64,000 nucleotides of DNA from Rhipidocladum racemiflorum (GCA_036346355.1 CM070585.1:3921001-3985000); one strand, 5' to 3'; counted from the stretch's first letter, positions 20,501 to 30,790 are shown. Program-made: numbers and translations. The notes: generated by a model from the sequence alone, not told the origin.

Positions 20501-22686
20501 CAGAATCCCACCCGGGATACTAGTTTCCCTATCTTCTTACGTATTCTACTCGGACTCATGTCCTTCCTGCCGCTCGGACTCTTCAGCCGTGTAGCGGTCC
20601 GGCGCCTGTGGATCCCCAGTCGTTGTCCCATGGTCCGGCGCTAGGCGATCTCCTGTCTTTGCTGCTGTCCGGCGCCTGTAATATACTCGGTCTAGGGAGG
20701 TGCGTGTATCAGTCATTCATCATCATCCCACCGGTGAACTATTGCTAGAAATAATAATTCCATACGTAACATCACTCCCTTGCGTTGTAAGTCGTATTGG
20801 GAAGCTATGCTTCCACTCACTGATGAAATTTGACACAAGTGGGCATTTGATGCGACATGACTAATTCCTTGAGCAAGCAGGGCAAGCCCTGGTTGTTCCA
20901 TGAAAAAGAGTTGTAGCCTTATGTCGACTGACATAAGTTCAATGGATATTAACAAATGACTAGAATTTCGTATCTTGCTTTGCCATCAAACAGTTACATT
21001 CAGGACACATATCTTGATTGATGGCCTTTAATTTCTGTTGTTTAGTCACTCTTCCATCCCAACTTTTATTTTTATGCCATACTTGAGACATGCGATCTGT
21101 TTCATTTTTTTAAATTCTTTTTTGATCGATCTGTAATCTGAGCTAGAGATTCTTTCAACTACAGACATATGTTCATGTATTCGTGTGCGTCTAATTCAGC
21201 AATGTAATGTTATGTTTTACTTGCAGGAAACAAGCATCTTGAATCCGCTAAGGGTGATGCTTATTAAAGATATGCTTTACTTGATTCATGTTAAAGCACT
21301 TGCTGAACATGCGTCACCAAATGCAAGGTGGCAGTACCAGCTAGCTTTTGTGGACCTAGAGAAAAGCAATTGCAAAGTCTTTACTTTCACTCAGATCATA
21401 CTTTTCTATTTTGTCTATTGTCCTGTTTTTATATTACTTATTGTTCTGTTTGTGCAGCTGCTTTCAAACGCAGAAGAGAATGACACTGTGTTGGAGCTTG
21501 TATCTATCCAAGATCTGTTTTCTGCCAAATTCCCTGTTGAAGCAGCTGTAGATCTGCATGGTATTCAACATGGAACAACAAATGAAAAATCAAAACTTTC
21601 AGAGAGAACTACTGATGTGAAGTGCACTAGCTTTTGCATTACCGACAGGACCTCACTAGTTGTTGATCTGAGTACCTTCCTAGAGAACGCCCAAATTGCC
21701 TTGCCTTCTCTGAACGGGTTAGTTCTGGTTCATCAAACCCACAACCATGGAATGTTAGTCTACTGAAACCATTACTTGGACACTTGGAAATCAAAAGTAT
21801 CGCATAGCCTCATTATAAAACATGGTAACCTTTGCTTTTCTAATTCTTCTAACATGAAAAGGAAATGTATAGCCCATTTTTATGTTTTCTGTGTTGGTGA
21901 AGTTTGACATTTGAATTGGTCTCTCTCAGATTGTTTCGTGTTACAATGTTTGTAGGTGGCTTTTGGGTTATCCTGTAACATATTTGTTTTGCAATGGAAG
22001 TGCTGAGATTGCCACACAGAATCTCTCCAAGCACTCTCTGTATATCTATAGGATATATGTGGTCAGGTTAGGCATTAATACCGATATAGAAGTTGCCCTT
22101 TTCCGGGAGGAATTTCTTTTAGCTCTTATACATGTAATATGTTTACTGTAGAGGACGTCAGTTAGATGCCAAACAATCAGAAGAGGAGCTCATGAGGTAA
22201 ACCATATTTTCTACGACTTCTTTCACTTATGTTTCTGTTTTATGTCACATACTTATCTTTCCACCTTCATTACTGCATGATATGTTATAGAGAAATACTT
22301 TTGTAAGCTGAAGTATACATACACTAGTACTATCAAATCCTCTGAATATTAGACTGCATATCAGGTGACAGATGGCTTAAGGGGTGGCGGGTAGCTATGA
22401 CATCTCGTTTTTCTTCCCTAGCTCCCTTCTGATATCCTTTAGAACAGCAGTACAGCACCTTTTGTCCTTGGGAGTGAATTTTTACATGCAATCTTATAAC
22501 CTAATCATGATATGTGCCAGTTTTTCAGTTCCTTGTGACATGAGCACGAAACGTGATGAAGAACCGTGGGCCAAATCATTTATAACTCACATGAATGAGA
22601 AGCTTGAGCGATGCAACCATGTCTGGGCATCGATGCGGCTAGAGGTTGAGTTTTTTCAAAGCCAATCGCAGATCATTGTGTTATAG
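14579..22686 (+). CDS. DUF4504/UPF0739 (C1orf74-like) protein, 7 exons
   Basis: Seven exons, all GT-AG: 14579-14693, 15001-15110, 21227-21376, 21458-21717, 21956-22066, 22152-22196 and 22521-22686. Together they give 957 bases, an uninterrupted 318-residue protein. Visible segments include MEVAAEAGAYEEMLRVVEAC, LRPVVLMDYGGTMPQL, LNPLRVMLIKDMLYLIHVKA, WLLGYPVTYLFC and FSVPCDMSTK near the C terminus. The DYG, LLGYPV and YxFSVP-like blocks resemble the UPF0739/DUF4504 family (human C1orf74), whose biochemical role is unknown to me. No signal peptide or membrane segment is evident. Intron 2 (15111-21226) contains a complete gypsy retrotransposon in the opposite orientation. The splice sites are intact, so expression may survive. 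The exon model is strong; the family name is from recall. Confidence 0.83.
15230..15681 (-). repeat. 3' LTR of the gypsy element
   Basis: 452 bases, essentially identical to 20260-20711. Lies at the left in window coordinates because the element is on the minus strand. The stop codon of the gag-pol frame (15662) falls inside this LTR. Confidence 0.95.
15662..20392 (-). CDS. Gag-pol polyprotein with C-terminal chromodomain
   Basis: A single 1,576-codon frame without stops. Order: gag with a coiled-coil-like stretch; a zinc-knuckle-like CYNCDEVYTRGHRCK near residue 426; aspartic protease DSGSTHNFIS near 496; reverse transcriptase FCVDYRELNAKT and catalytic FFDDILVYS near 811; RNase H DASGTGIGAVL near 957; integrase HHCC region (HDLTHEG to CTICQQNK, about 1152-1186) and DDE acidic residues (DFITDLP near 1219, SDRDPVF near 1277). 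The C-terminal QRFQNGFRQLLIQWEG then ATWMDA near 1517-1545 looks like a chromodomain, which in chromoviruses guides integration to chromatin marks. The order RT-RH-IN is Ty3/gypsy. The first ATG lies inside the 5' LTR; a more usual start is MASSEDDRVK at about 20227. It appears competent for autonomous transposition. Confidence 0.95.
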   Translation of the reverse strand: MAPKNSQFTLGAVVTTNLSSRSVRAGQRPGTRAYEQSQPESARNNLVSEPVGTGSMASSEDDRVKVLEAEMKEMKAMLAEVLVAVKEKGNSAEVSHAKGGGNSSRERNSEGIAETQNSNPGAGLVANRRNHGPQRRGGDGRGEEDSEGERRRWTPRPPRFDLPDYNGQDDPLSWLRRCERFFRVHSIPEEDYVEIAGLHLAGEAQEVLDNWQREEQWIAWEDFSEAFTRRFTRQMSVGPFGDLINLKQGSRSVDEYAREYQRLLARTTRVKRTEQIEAFMAGLSPALGADVRRERPRDLSEAIGFAREAEARKAAWIEEALRELAYTGRGRVSLGRGMATVATAQPTTSSAGLAMPFPTPGKTYGSSVSSQPGSHQGAGPVSYHSKDAPVPSTQSSATSVAGSTANSWKRRLTADQLAERRAKGLCYNCDEVYTRGHRCKRLFHIEIEDEAEEEGDPEREPEEEASLSMIAAIGPKQGDTMQVQVLWAGKKWLGLIDSGSTHNFISTYAAGQGEVKAMEQEQTRSAPHQVRVAGGTHLPCLGTLEAKFTIQGHKFSAPFIVLPLEGFDWILGVQWLQTLGDIHWNFTDLTMEFRQQGSTIKLQGARRKPNVALMHLDGRSTEVIQSLLHAYQDIFDEPQGLPPSRPCDHHIPLLDGAGPVVVRPYRYPYRQKDEIEQQCESMLKQGIIRPSRSPFSSPVLLVKKADGSWRFCVDYRELNAKTIKDKFPIPVVEELLDELRGARLFSKLDLRSGYHQVRMREEDISKTAFRTHHGHYEFLVMPFGLSNAPSTFQALMNEVLQEFLRKFVLVFFDDILVYSRTKEEHREHLQLVMDRLRLHQLHLKHSKCAFAQERIGYLGHIISFNGVSADPDKLQAVSAWPQPSSITALRGFLGLTGYYRRFVRDYASIAEPLTALLRRHSFSWGDAAETAFHHLKQALVTAPVLQLPDFSTPFVVECDASGTGIGAVLQQNGHPIAYYSRKLADRHKKLAAYERELIGLSKSIRHWRPYLWGQPFTVRTDHGSLKFLLEQALITAPQQHWVSKLMGFDFQVEYKPGRHNLAADALSRTHSEEAVCAALSEPTGITRDQWHGILRQHPEVQALAQHTSTEGAPAPALKASQRWQVHDGLVYRGKRLWIPASSSLREEIISSIHDLTHEGVQKTLHRLQSMYSWEKQRETVERFVANCTICQQNKISTRAPAGLLQPLPVPHQVWSDISMDFITDLPKSQGKSILLVVVDRLSKYAHFIPLTRPATAPTVAKVFFDQVVRLHGIPESIVSDRDPVFLSAFWQDLFKRSGTALLMSTAYHPQTDGQTEVVNRTIQMYLRCLTGANPRSWTQWVPWAEFCYNSSFHSGHRMTPFELVYGRAPPALTPYQQGTTRLDKVDCALVDRDVLLQQAREYLLQAQNRMKQQYDKHHREVEFAVDSWVWLKLHKYRQDSMRPRRQTKLSPRFYGPFQITAKVGAVAYRLKLPPDARIHNVFHVSLLKEFRGTPPSHPAMLPTDEGLDVGPAEPAPHRVLAQRFQNGFRQLLIQWEGAPEEEATWMDAVVLRRSFPEFKLEDKLVCEGGVMIHAPP
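20260..20711 (-). repeat. 5' LTR of the gypsy element
   Basis: 452 bases, paired with 15230-15681; the primer-binding site lies directly inside it. Near-identity of the pair implies a recent insertion. Confidence 0.95.
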
Positions 22687-24629
22687 TTCAGATCATCGGG
22701 CATTTTACTAGAAGAAATTTGCTAAGCTAACAACTCAGTGATCCTGCTCGATGCCAGATGTTGTATGTATGTTGATATGTTGTTTGATTGGAGAATCGAA
22801 GGCTCTCAAAGATAGAACATTGATCAAGGCTAAGCATTCACCAACACTTGGCACTTATTTCATACATGTACCCATTCTGGAGGTATCAGGGAGGAGACAA
22901 TGATGAATATACTACCGTGATAGACACGTACATGGCAATTTCTTTCAACAATACCGCATTGAAAATTATGTATCTGTAATTCTGTGTCGTAGCAGAGAGT
23001 AGGGACAATCGTATTCCGAGCAGTTTTAAAATGCGTGCTCAAGAGAGCATCGAAGAACCGGTCTTGTGTTCCTCAATGCTCAATGTTTTGATGCATAGTG
23101 TTGAATGTGTTTTTTGTTGAGGATTGTTCCTGTCTTGCTTACTATGTGAATAAGAAAACAAATTTCTACATCATGAACTTTCTATTCAGGCTCAGCTTGT
23201 GCTGATAATATCGCAGGCTATTATACAATTTTGAGCTGTGCAACTGCACATCCGAGTATAGCTGGAATGCTGCATCGCCAAGTGATATTCTAGATCAATT
23301 GAAACGAAAAGAAACAACTATTTCCATTAGAAATTAAGATGTTGATTTCTCACACTCATCTAGTGATTGTCTTCGCCAATGGCTATTTGTGTCAACCCAA
23401 AGTCCTAAATACTTAGCCATTTAGAGTTCAGGAATTTGGTCGTATTTTCACACGAAAGAATGCAGAAATCCTCCAAAATCCACAGTTACCAACTCTACAT
23501 ACATATAGATTTTGCTGATACTCGCTTAGTGGCTTACAGATTGTACTTAGCACCATACTTGTTAATTCTATCCCGGTAGCAATTCTGATTTTGTGTTTGG
23601 AACGGAACATCCCCCCTTCGCATCGCATCCACCCCCTCCCCTTCCCACGCTGCCCTCGCGTGGCCATGGCGGAAGAGTATAATGCCCAAACCAGTAGGCG
23701 CAAGTGAAATTAGTTGTTATATGCTGCAAATTGGGAATAAATTGTGGGGTTTTCAGCTCTCTATTGATGTGTTTGAATGCAATTTGATCCTTTCTTTTTG
23801 GTTGTAGGTCTAAGTAGAGGCGAAGAGGCGGGACTCGGGTCGGAGCCTGATTCGGATCGGACTCGGACTCGTACTCGAGATCCGGCCCGTTCTTGGGGCC
23901 CCTCCTCTCCTCCTTAGGGTGCAATCAGAATAACTCCATCTCCTATTCTATTTTATATCTTTCTTGAATAAGAGTGGGATATGAATAATACCATACACGA
24001 ATATGAATATGGTTATCTCGATCATGAATACGGAGCGAATACATGTCAAATCGAATGTGGATAGTCTCCGTCATGGATATTTAGTCGGATATCGTGCAAA
24101 AACAGAACCCACATGTGTCACACGTAAAAAGATCAATCAATTACATGTCTAAAATGCAAACTTATTAAGAGTTCAACAAGCAAATCTTACTACAACAATT
24201 AAATTCAAATGTATTTTTTAAAAAAGTTCCTTATGATCAAACATGTTTGTCTAAATTGTTTGGGATTATTCTGAGTTCATTTGCTATTTTTCTTGGTATA
24301 TTTGAATTTCTTCTATTTTCTAAAAATAAAAAAACAAATTTTAATATTGAAACAAACCTCGTGGGCCGAATTATCTTTTCGGCTCAAGCAAGAGACTACT
24401 CATGTACTCAGGGGCCTATAGCATCGTGGGTATTGGACTGATATTCGAGACAGATACTTCTATTTCGAATACGATCTCATATAAAAAAAAAAAACTATCT
24501 GGTTCTGAATTCAAAATCCAAAAAATAGTCATGTCCAGGAAAAACTAACTGGTTCGGAATTCGAAATCCAAAAAATAGCTGGGTATCCATATTTTTTTCC
24601 CCTCAAAATTGGATCCAAATGACTTGATG
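22687..24629. other. Intergenic: 3' flank, repeat debris
   Basis: No gene was recognised. Positions 22687-23200 are probably the 3' untranslated region and downstream flank of the DUF4504 gene. The minus-strand frames at 23428-23924 are proline- and arginine-rich and look like retroelement or low-complexity sequence. At about 23935-24130 there are repeated gaatatgaatat/gaatacg motifs of a kind common in grass hAT-like repeats. A unit of about 50 bases (core ctggttctgaattcaaaatc) is tandemly duplicated at about 24495-24580. Confidence 0.5.
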
Positions 24630-24768
24630 GGAAAAATTGATGATTTGCTCCGAAGTTGATGGACCTTTGATGATTTGCCCTACGATATCTCACTCTCACT
24701 GACAGTGAGATATCGTAGGGCAAATCAGCAAAGGCCAATCAACTTCAGCGCAAATTAGCAAATGCCCC
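24630..24768. mobile_element. Mutator-type MITE with 9-bp TSD, 139 bp
   Basis: A nearly perfect hairpin: the arms meet at about 24700, with core tgccctacgatatctcac on the left and gtgagatatcgtagggca on the right. An exact 9-base duplication GACTTGATG flanks it (24621-24629 and 24769-24777), the MULE hallmark. Confidence 0.88.
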
Positions 24769-24938
24769 GACTTGATGTGGGTCGGAAATTATCCGCTCTA
24801 TGTGCACCCTACCCCTCCTCCTAGGCTTCTTCTGCTCCCCTCTGCAAGAAAGAAACCGAGCCTTTGTTTAGATCGAAGTGCGGAGCCAAACCTAATCTTC
24901 CCGAAGAAAGAAAAAAGATCAAATCTTTCGAGTAAATC

Positions 24939-27686
24939 ATGGCGGTGAGTGCGCCCCCTCTCCCCACCTCCGGTTCTCTCGCGGCGATTTATCTTCTTTC
25001 GCCCCTGATTTCCCCCTTTTTAACACTCGCTTGTGGGGATACCGCAGTGGCAGCAAGCGATGGACGGATTCCACGCGAGCGGGAACCAGGCGGCGGCGGC
25101 GGCGGTGCCGGCCGGACCGGGGACGCAGAGGACGCAGTAAGCTTCGAATCTTTGGTCTAGTTTCTTTTTTTTTTCGATTCTCTCTGTGGTGGTTGAGATC
25201 GTGATTCGTGAGGGGCAAATGTTTACCCTATTTGGGGGCTAAGATGGGGAGCGACGCAGGGCCACCCGAACCCCCAGACCCCTCCGCCCGCCTCGCATCC
25301 AACCGGCGTCGAAGAAGAAGCCTGTGTCTCGGCGCCTCCAGAAGCATGTAGCAGCAAAGTTGCGATGGAGTTGGAGAATCAAGAAGAAGACTAGGTGGCC
25401 CAACATAGGCCGTTAGAGGGAGGGATTATCACAATTACATACGATCCTCAAAATTAGTAATTTAGTACAATAGCACGAGACCGGTATGCCAACATGTCGT
25501 TTAAACAAAATTGTTGCCTTTAGTGCACTACTCGTGTGATGGCAATTCGTCTAGCGTATGTTCGGATCATTATTGTATATTCGACGTGTTCCACACCGGT
25601 GACACCGCCATACCTAAGATTTTGTCCTGCGTATGCCACTGGAGCGACGCACTGTGGGTTGTTAGTTCGTCGTGGTTAATTGACACTGATGGTAAAATTA
25701 ATCTCCTGGTGATCAGATGGGCTTTTCTATGTGATTTTTCTGGTGAAATCGTCCTGGCATGGAGAGGTAGGGCTTGTAATTTAGGGTACTGTCTACTGTG
25801 GGTTGCTAGCCTGTTGGGTACTAAGGTTCTCTTCGTTTGGGGTGTGAGATGTATTCTTATCTGCGAATTGTCAACAGTGATGCGATGTTGTTTTTACGTT
25901 CTTTGTGAAAGCACTAGGGGTGATTTTTATGGTGGCTATCGGTCATTTGTGTATGAACTCCATACTATGGAGGAGTACTAAATTTTTTATTGGGGCATGG
26001 ACCATTTTGTAGGATCACCATGCGTGTTGTAAATTGGTGATAAATGGAATTAGAAAAGTTGATTTGGTAGTTCTTGTGAATAATCGCTTGAATACGAAAA
26101 AATGGAAGAGGATAAGTGAGGGTTTTTGGTAGTTTGTGCTGAGAAACTTTTACATTTTGGACACTACTTTTGTTGTTTCTTTGTGTCCACTGTCCAATCA
26201 TCTCTCTGATGTAAGAACAGGCTAAGTAGTATTCTTGTAGGTCAAATTGTAGCAACAATTTGAATTTCTACCTTTGTGAGTTAAAATTTTCCATCAGAAC
26301 TTTAACTAGTTTCTTTGTTTTTGGTGTTAATATTTCAAGATAAGATCCAAGTTTGTCGTCAGTCTTGACTCTTAATTAACCAAGCCAACAGTTCTAATGT
26401 CTTTTCTGGTTCAAAATGATTATAGCGAACTGTATGCTCGTTATTTTTCAACAATTCCTTCAGTGTCTAAACTTTCTTGCAGTGTGCATTAGAGTTCAAC
26501 TTCTTCGTGGTGTTGTTTTGCTTCTTTTGATACATTTATCCATATTAAATACATTCGATTTAAGTCTTGCCGCTGTATCACATCAATAGGTATCCTTATG
26601 TGACTGGTACCTCAGTAATTGCACTGAAATACAAGGATGGTGTGATCATGGCATGTGACACTGGAGGTTAGTCGTCAATTCTTCTGCACTGAAAAATATA
26701 GTTTGTGCAATGTGGAAATTATTCTTTAACTTCTTTTGCAGCCTCCTATGGGTCAACTTTGCGATACAAGAGTGTGGAGCGCATTAAGGCGGTTGGTAAG
26801 CATAGCCTTATAGGAGCAAGTGGAGAATTCAGTGATTTCCAGGAGATTTTGCGCTATTTAGATGAACTAACGTAAGTTCCTCTTATGTTTTACTCATAAA
26901 CTAATATAAGTTCCTCTTATATTGCGGTTGGTAAGCATAGCCTTATGTTTCACTCATGTTTTCCAGGAGACAATCCATGTGACACTTTCATCTCCCTTCT
27001 TTTTCAGTTTGTCCGATCATATGTGGGACGATGGGAACTCATTGGGTCCCAAAGAGGTCCATAGCTACCTGACTAGAGTAATGTACAACAGGCGCAATAA
27101 GTTTGATCCTCTCTGGAACTCCCTTGTAATTGGTGGAGTGAAAAAGGGCCCAAAGGGTGAAGAAAAGTATCTTGGCATGGTATATTCTTCATTCAAAATA
27201 ATGACATCTTTTTTTACTGCTGTAATGCTGTTAGTTTGTCAACAGCCTATGCCTGATTTTTGGCTTTGTTCAGGTTAACATGATTGGTACACACTATGAG
27301 GAAAACCACATTGCTACTGGATTTGGGAACCATCTGGCAATCCCAATACTTCGTGCTGAATGGCGTGAGGATATGACTTTTGAAGAAGCTGTTAAGCTGG
27401 TTGAGAAGTGCTTGCTGGTCTTGCTGTACCGTGACCGATCATCTATTAATAAATTCCAGGTACGAGCTGGTCGATGTTAGTAAAATTGCTTATTTCACTG
27501 GTGTATAAACTCATTTTGCCAGATTTTCAGTCTACAGTTGCTGAATTTTCGTAATATGTGCTTGAATGACAGATTGCCAAGATCACAACCGAAGGAGCAA
27601 CCATCTACCCACCATACTCCCTGAAGACCCACTGGGGTTTCTCTGCATTCGAAAACCCATCCCAGGGTGCTGTAGGATCATGGTAG
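24939..27686 (+). CDS. PBG1: 20S proteasome beta-7 subunit (PBG1)
   Basis: Seven exons: 24939-24944, 25048-25136, 26590-26666, 26742-26871, 27008-27179, 27274-27459 and 27573-27686. They give 774 bases, 257 residues, all GT-AG. The protein reads YPYVTGTSVIALKYKDGVIM then ACDTGASYGSTLRYKS from residue 33, ARAEWREDMTF-type blocks, and ends FSAFENPSQGAVGSW. This is the plant beta-7 (PSMB4-type, PBG) subunit, a non-catalytic member of the outer beta ring of the 20S core particle in cytosol and nucleus. The N-terminal 30 residues are an alanine-rich propeptide. The first coding exon is only 6 bases (ATG GCG), followed by a consensus donor GTGAGT. Intron 2 is about 1.45 kb. No defects were seen. 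Confidence 0.96.
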
Positions 27687-28211
27687 ATTTATGCTATTGC
27701 GCGTGCTACATGTGAGGCCATGACCTAGGACGAAGCAAAACTCTGTTGCTGAAATGTTTTCAGCCCCCCTGTGAACGTTCGATCCGAGCATCACCGAGAC
27801 TCCACATTTGCTTTGTATGACATGATATTCTGATCGTGCAAGTTTAATTTCTTCCTTTGTGAACATTAAGCGTGGATTATATATGATCAACGTTTCTGCT
27901 GCCTTAATTGTTTGTGACGATCTGGAATGCTGGCCAATATGGGCATACAGGGGGTGTTCTTGTCTTGTTATTGTCAGAGAACGGCTCTCGTCTTATTACA
28001 CCAAGATGCCTACTGTGACGTCTAGAATTACCTACGTCTTTTATCTGTCTTGGCAAGTGATGAACATCACCGAATCGTACCCTGACCACTGTGAAGAGTC
28101 GGAAGCAAGCATCCATCTCGGAGACTCGGACATTCCAAGAATATCATGATTATGATCGTGAGATGTAGTTAACACTAACGTTCGGGATACTTAGGCTACT
28201 GTTTTCTCTTA
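27687..28211. other. PBG1 3' region
   Basis: Likely 3' untranslated sequence and downstream flank of PBG1. Small frames on either strand show no family resemblance. Nothing else was seen before the TIR element that starts at 28212. Confidence 0.5.
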
Positions 28212-30075
28212 CAGCATCTCCAACAGTTCCTAATATTTAGACTCCCAATATCTTTAGATTGGGACCTTCCCAAAAGTTTTTGGGCCTATAAAATACTCTG
28301 TTCTCCAACAGTTCCTAATATTTTCTTCTAAAAAATCTTTGAATTGGTCTGGTGGGCCATCCTTCTCATGGTGGTTCTGTTTTGTTCGGTAAAAACCAAA
28401 GCCGCCAGACGACGGACGCATCCTTCTCCTCGTGGACATATTCAAGGAAGTTTAGGAAATACAGCCGCCAGATCAATACGGACGCATCCTTCACTTCTTT
28501 TGTTCAAGCTATTCAAAGAATACGCATCCTTCACTTCTAATAAAAGAGTGCAATGTAGACAAGAATACGCATAATCAGTCCAATCTGTTACCATGACACT
28601 ATGCACTTCATTCTAATATAATCCCCTAGTGGATGCTTTACAGGTTCCCAACTTTTAATCTTCTGGAGTGAACTCATTTGCAACAAAAAACTGTATCATA
28701 CCCCAGTAAAAGGTCCTAAATTCAAATGCATCAAGCTGCTGAACCATTAGTAATTTTAGCCAATGAAATCATGGTATAGAACCTGTGTTCCAAAACAAAT
28801 GAAAAGCACAAGATGGCAACAGAGCAATTCACATCTGTATAATATTTTAGATTACCTTGGAAGAGCCATGCTCAGCAAAGCCAAAGTTTGGACCATATTC
28901 CGAGTTACCGAAGAACTCATCCACAGGCCAATCGGGTAGACTGTCACCACCTAAGAATGGCAAGTTATAGCTCCGATCACTATCTCTGTTAATTTGATTG
29001 GAGAAGGCTGCTGTGGTCTGACTAGATAGCAAAAGTATTGGAGAAGACTGTAGGATTTCCCCTTGGCAAATGTTTAGTCGGTGAACCCACTGATTCACCA
29101 GTAGCATTAGTATGCTTATCAGCAATAGGTGGAACTGGATCAGCAGGATCAAGGCCAACTTGAACTCCTGTTAGCAGGAATCTTTGATGTACTGAAACAA
29201 AGGAATTTACGTCACTGTATCCTATCCTCCAGGCAGAAGAAGTATCCAGAAGCCTCCTGCAATGAGAAATAGAGATCCAGATTTGCATATAAGAAATTAA
29301 GGATTCATATCAGAAATGACTTGCAGCAGAAATCAAACGTCTCCGGAACCAAAATCTCCTGCTTCCTGCACAGGCACCCCCAATCGAGAGACAGAAGGGC
29401 GGGGCGACCTCACCTGGCAAATGTCGCACTTGGGCCGGACGGCGGGCGCCGTCGCAGAGGAGCGGCAAGCGTTGGTGCTTCCCCGCCATCTTGCTCGCGG
29501 CGTGCACCTCCTTGTCGTAGGCGGTGCAGAGCGCGGCCTCGTCGGTGCAGCACAGCACGCGCACCTCTACCGCGCCGCATGCATTGCACTGGATCTTCAT
29601 CGCCCCCCCCCCCAGCCTACTACCCGCGGCGACGGCTTCTAGGGCTTTACTCTTCCTCTCTCTCGTAATCTCGTGGAGGATAGGATACAGTGAGGCGATG
29701 GAATTGGGCTCTCTCGTAATCTCGTGGAGGATAGGATACAGTGAGCGCGAAGAAAGCTCGACTGCTCGGTGGGAGGAGACGCCGGGTAGAGAGGACCCGG
29801 CGAGGGCGAGGATGCCGCCGCCCCTGGCCTCAGAGACGATGGGGTTGGGATTCCGGCGAGAAGACAGCCTGCGCACGCCGATTTGGCCGTGGGAGGGGCG
29901 CGAATGGAGGATTGGGAGCGTGGAAGCAGCGCGGAAAAAAGAGGTCGCCGGGGTTCAGTTTTGGGCGTGCGAAAATTTGAGGAACCACAAAGAGGAACTG
30001 TTGGAGGGTGTTTTCTTTCCATCAAGCCCAAAAACAGATTTTAGGAATGCATTTGAGGCACTGTTGGAGATGCTC
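28212..30075. mobile_element. TIR element carrying a B-box gene (Pack-type)
   Basis: The ends are CAGCATCTCCAACAG and its complement CTGTTGGAGATGCTC, each next to TTA (28209-28211 and 30076-30078), which fits a PIF/Harbinger-like target duplication. Subterminal regions are also inverted: left caacagttcctaat and ttttgggcct motifs recur inverted at about 29985-30060, so each arm spans about 100 bases. The interior (about 1.6 kb) is a decayed B-box gene on the minus strand instead of a transposase. This fits a non-autonomous element that acquired host sequence. A TTA duplication alone is weak; the superfamily is inferred. Confidence 0.65.
28850..29600 (-). pseudogene. B-box zinc-finger (BBX/DBB type) pseudogene
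   Basis: The minus-strand exon 1 starts at 29600 with MKIQCNACGAVEVRVLCCTD then EAALCTAYDKEVHAASKMAG, a B-box 1 of the double-B-box (STO/DBB) class of light-signalling transcription regulators. The second Cys of the LCxxCD pair is Tyr, so zinc binding should fail. Translation runs off into VRHLPGEVAPPF instead of the expected CDICQ. Exon 2 (about 29261-29110) reads EASGYFFCLEDR, then a scar replaces most of B-box 2, then VNSFVSVHQRFLLTGVQVGL. A further piece at about 28860-29075 gives GGDSLPDWPVDEFFG and NFGFAEHGSSK, typical of the C-terminal region. It is a non-functional copy inside a TIR element. Confidence 0.82.
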
Positions 30076-30519
30076 TTATAACCGAACGCCCCCCGAATCT
30101 TTGTATTGCCCTGCAACTGGTGGGTTAACGTAGGCCAAGCAACGCCAAATGCGGGTATTGCATACTGGAAATGTGGAATTAGCAGGGATGAAAACGGTAC
30201 TGAAACGGTCAATAAATGGTTCTTCTGTTTTCGTTTTCATATTATTTACCTAGTAATGAAAACGAAATCGGAAATCCCGGAAACGGATACGAAAAAGGAT
30301 AATGACGGAAACGGGTACGGAATGGAATGGAACGGATGCGAAAACGAAAATAAAAAATTCCACAAGAACATAGTACAATGTCATAATATACAAGACCACA
30401 AGAACCATGTAACTCATTCCACCTCTAAGATGAACACAATAATAATGTTACGTTCACCGGTATCACTAGAAAGTTTTTCTTAAGTTTGTCCGCTGAAAGC
30501 TCCTTATTGGTCCCCCCAC
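30076..30519. repeat. hAT-like repeat remnant with GAAACGG motifs
   Basis: Non-coding. From about 30177 it begins gcagggatgaaaacggt and then carries many variants of gaaacggatacg, a pattern seen in diverged hAT-type repeats of grasses. The right boundary is unclear. No gene was seen. Confidence 0.4.
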
Positions 30520-30790
30520 CACCCCTATCAAACTATCGTGTTCTCAGTTGACATAATGAGTTCCTCCTGAAGAAGGGATATTGTTCCTATGTATTCATAA
30601 AGAAATCCCAGAATGGATTATGTGTCATCTCAGTATATGTCGCTGATCTGAATCTCATCAAAACCACAGAGGAAATAAAGGAAGCGAGTGCTTACCTTAC
30701 AACGGAGTTTGAGATGAAAGATTTGGGTAAAACTAAATATTGCTTAAGCATGTAGCTAAAGTATTCCTTGAAGGAATTTTTATACACCAG
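30520..30790 (+). pseudogene. Ty1/copia reverse transcriptase fragment
   Basis: Plus strand, readable as VFIKKSQNGLCVISVYVADL then NLIKTTEEIKEASAYLTTEF and EMKDLGKTKYCLSM before a stop. This is the copia RT region around the YVDD catalytic box, here YVAD, so a catalytic Asp is lost. No LTRs belong to it in the neighbourhood. Confidence 0.8.

Larger units (their letters stand above)
15230..20711 (-). mobile_element. Complete Ty3/gypsy chromovirus retrotransposon
   Basis: A 5,482-base element in minus orientation with two 452-base LTRs (15230-15681 and 20260-20711), starting TGATACACGC and ending GCTCGTAACA in element orientation. I see one difference between the LTRs (T at about 15630, C at 20660). 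A primer-binding site TGGTATCAGAGC (tRNA-Met) adjoins the 5' LTR at about 20246-20257. A G-rich polypurine tract adjoins the 3' LTR at about 15682-15695. One open frame covers gag-pol. The five bases flanking each side (atggg and gtcat) do not match, so no target duplication is visible. It lies in intron 2 of the DUF4504 gene. Confidence 0.96.
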
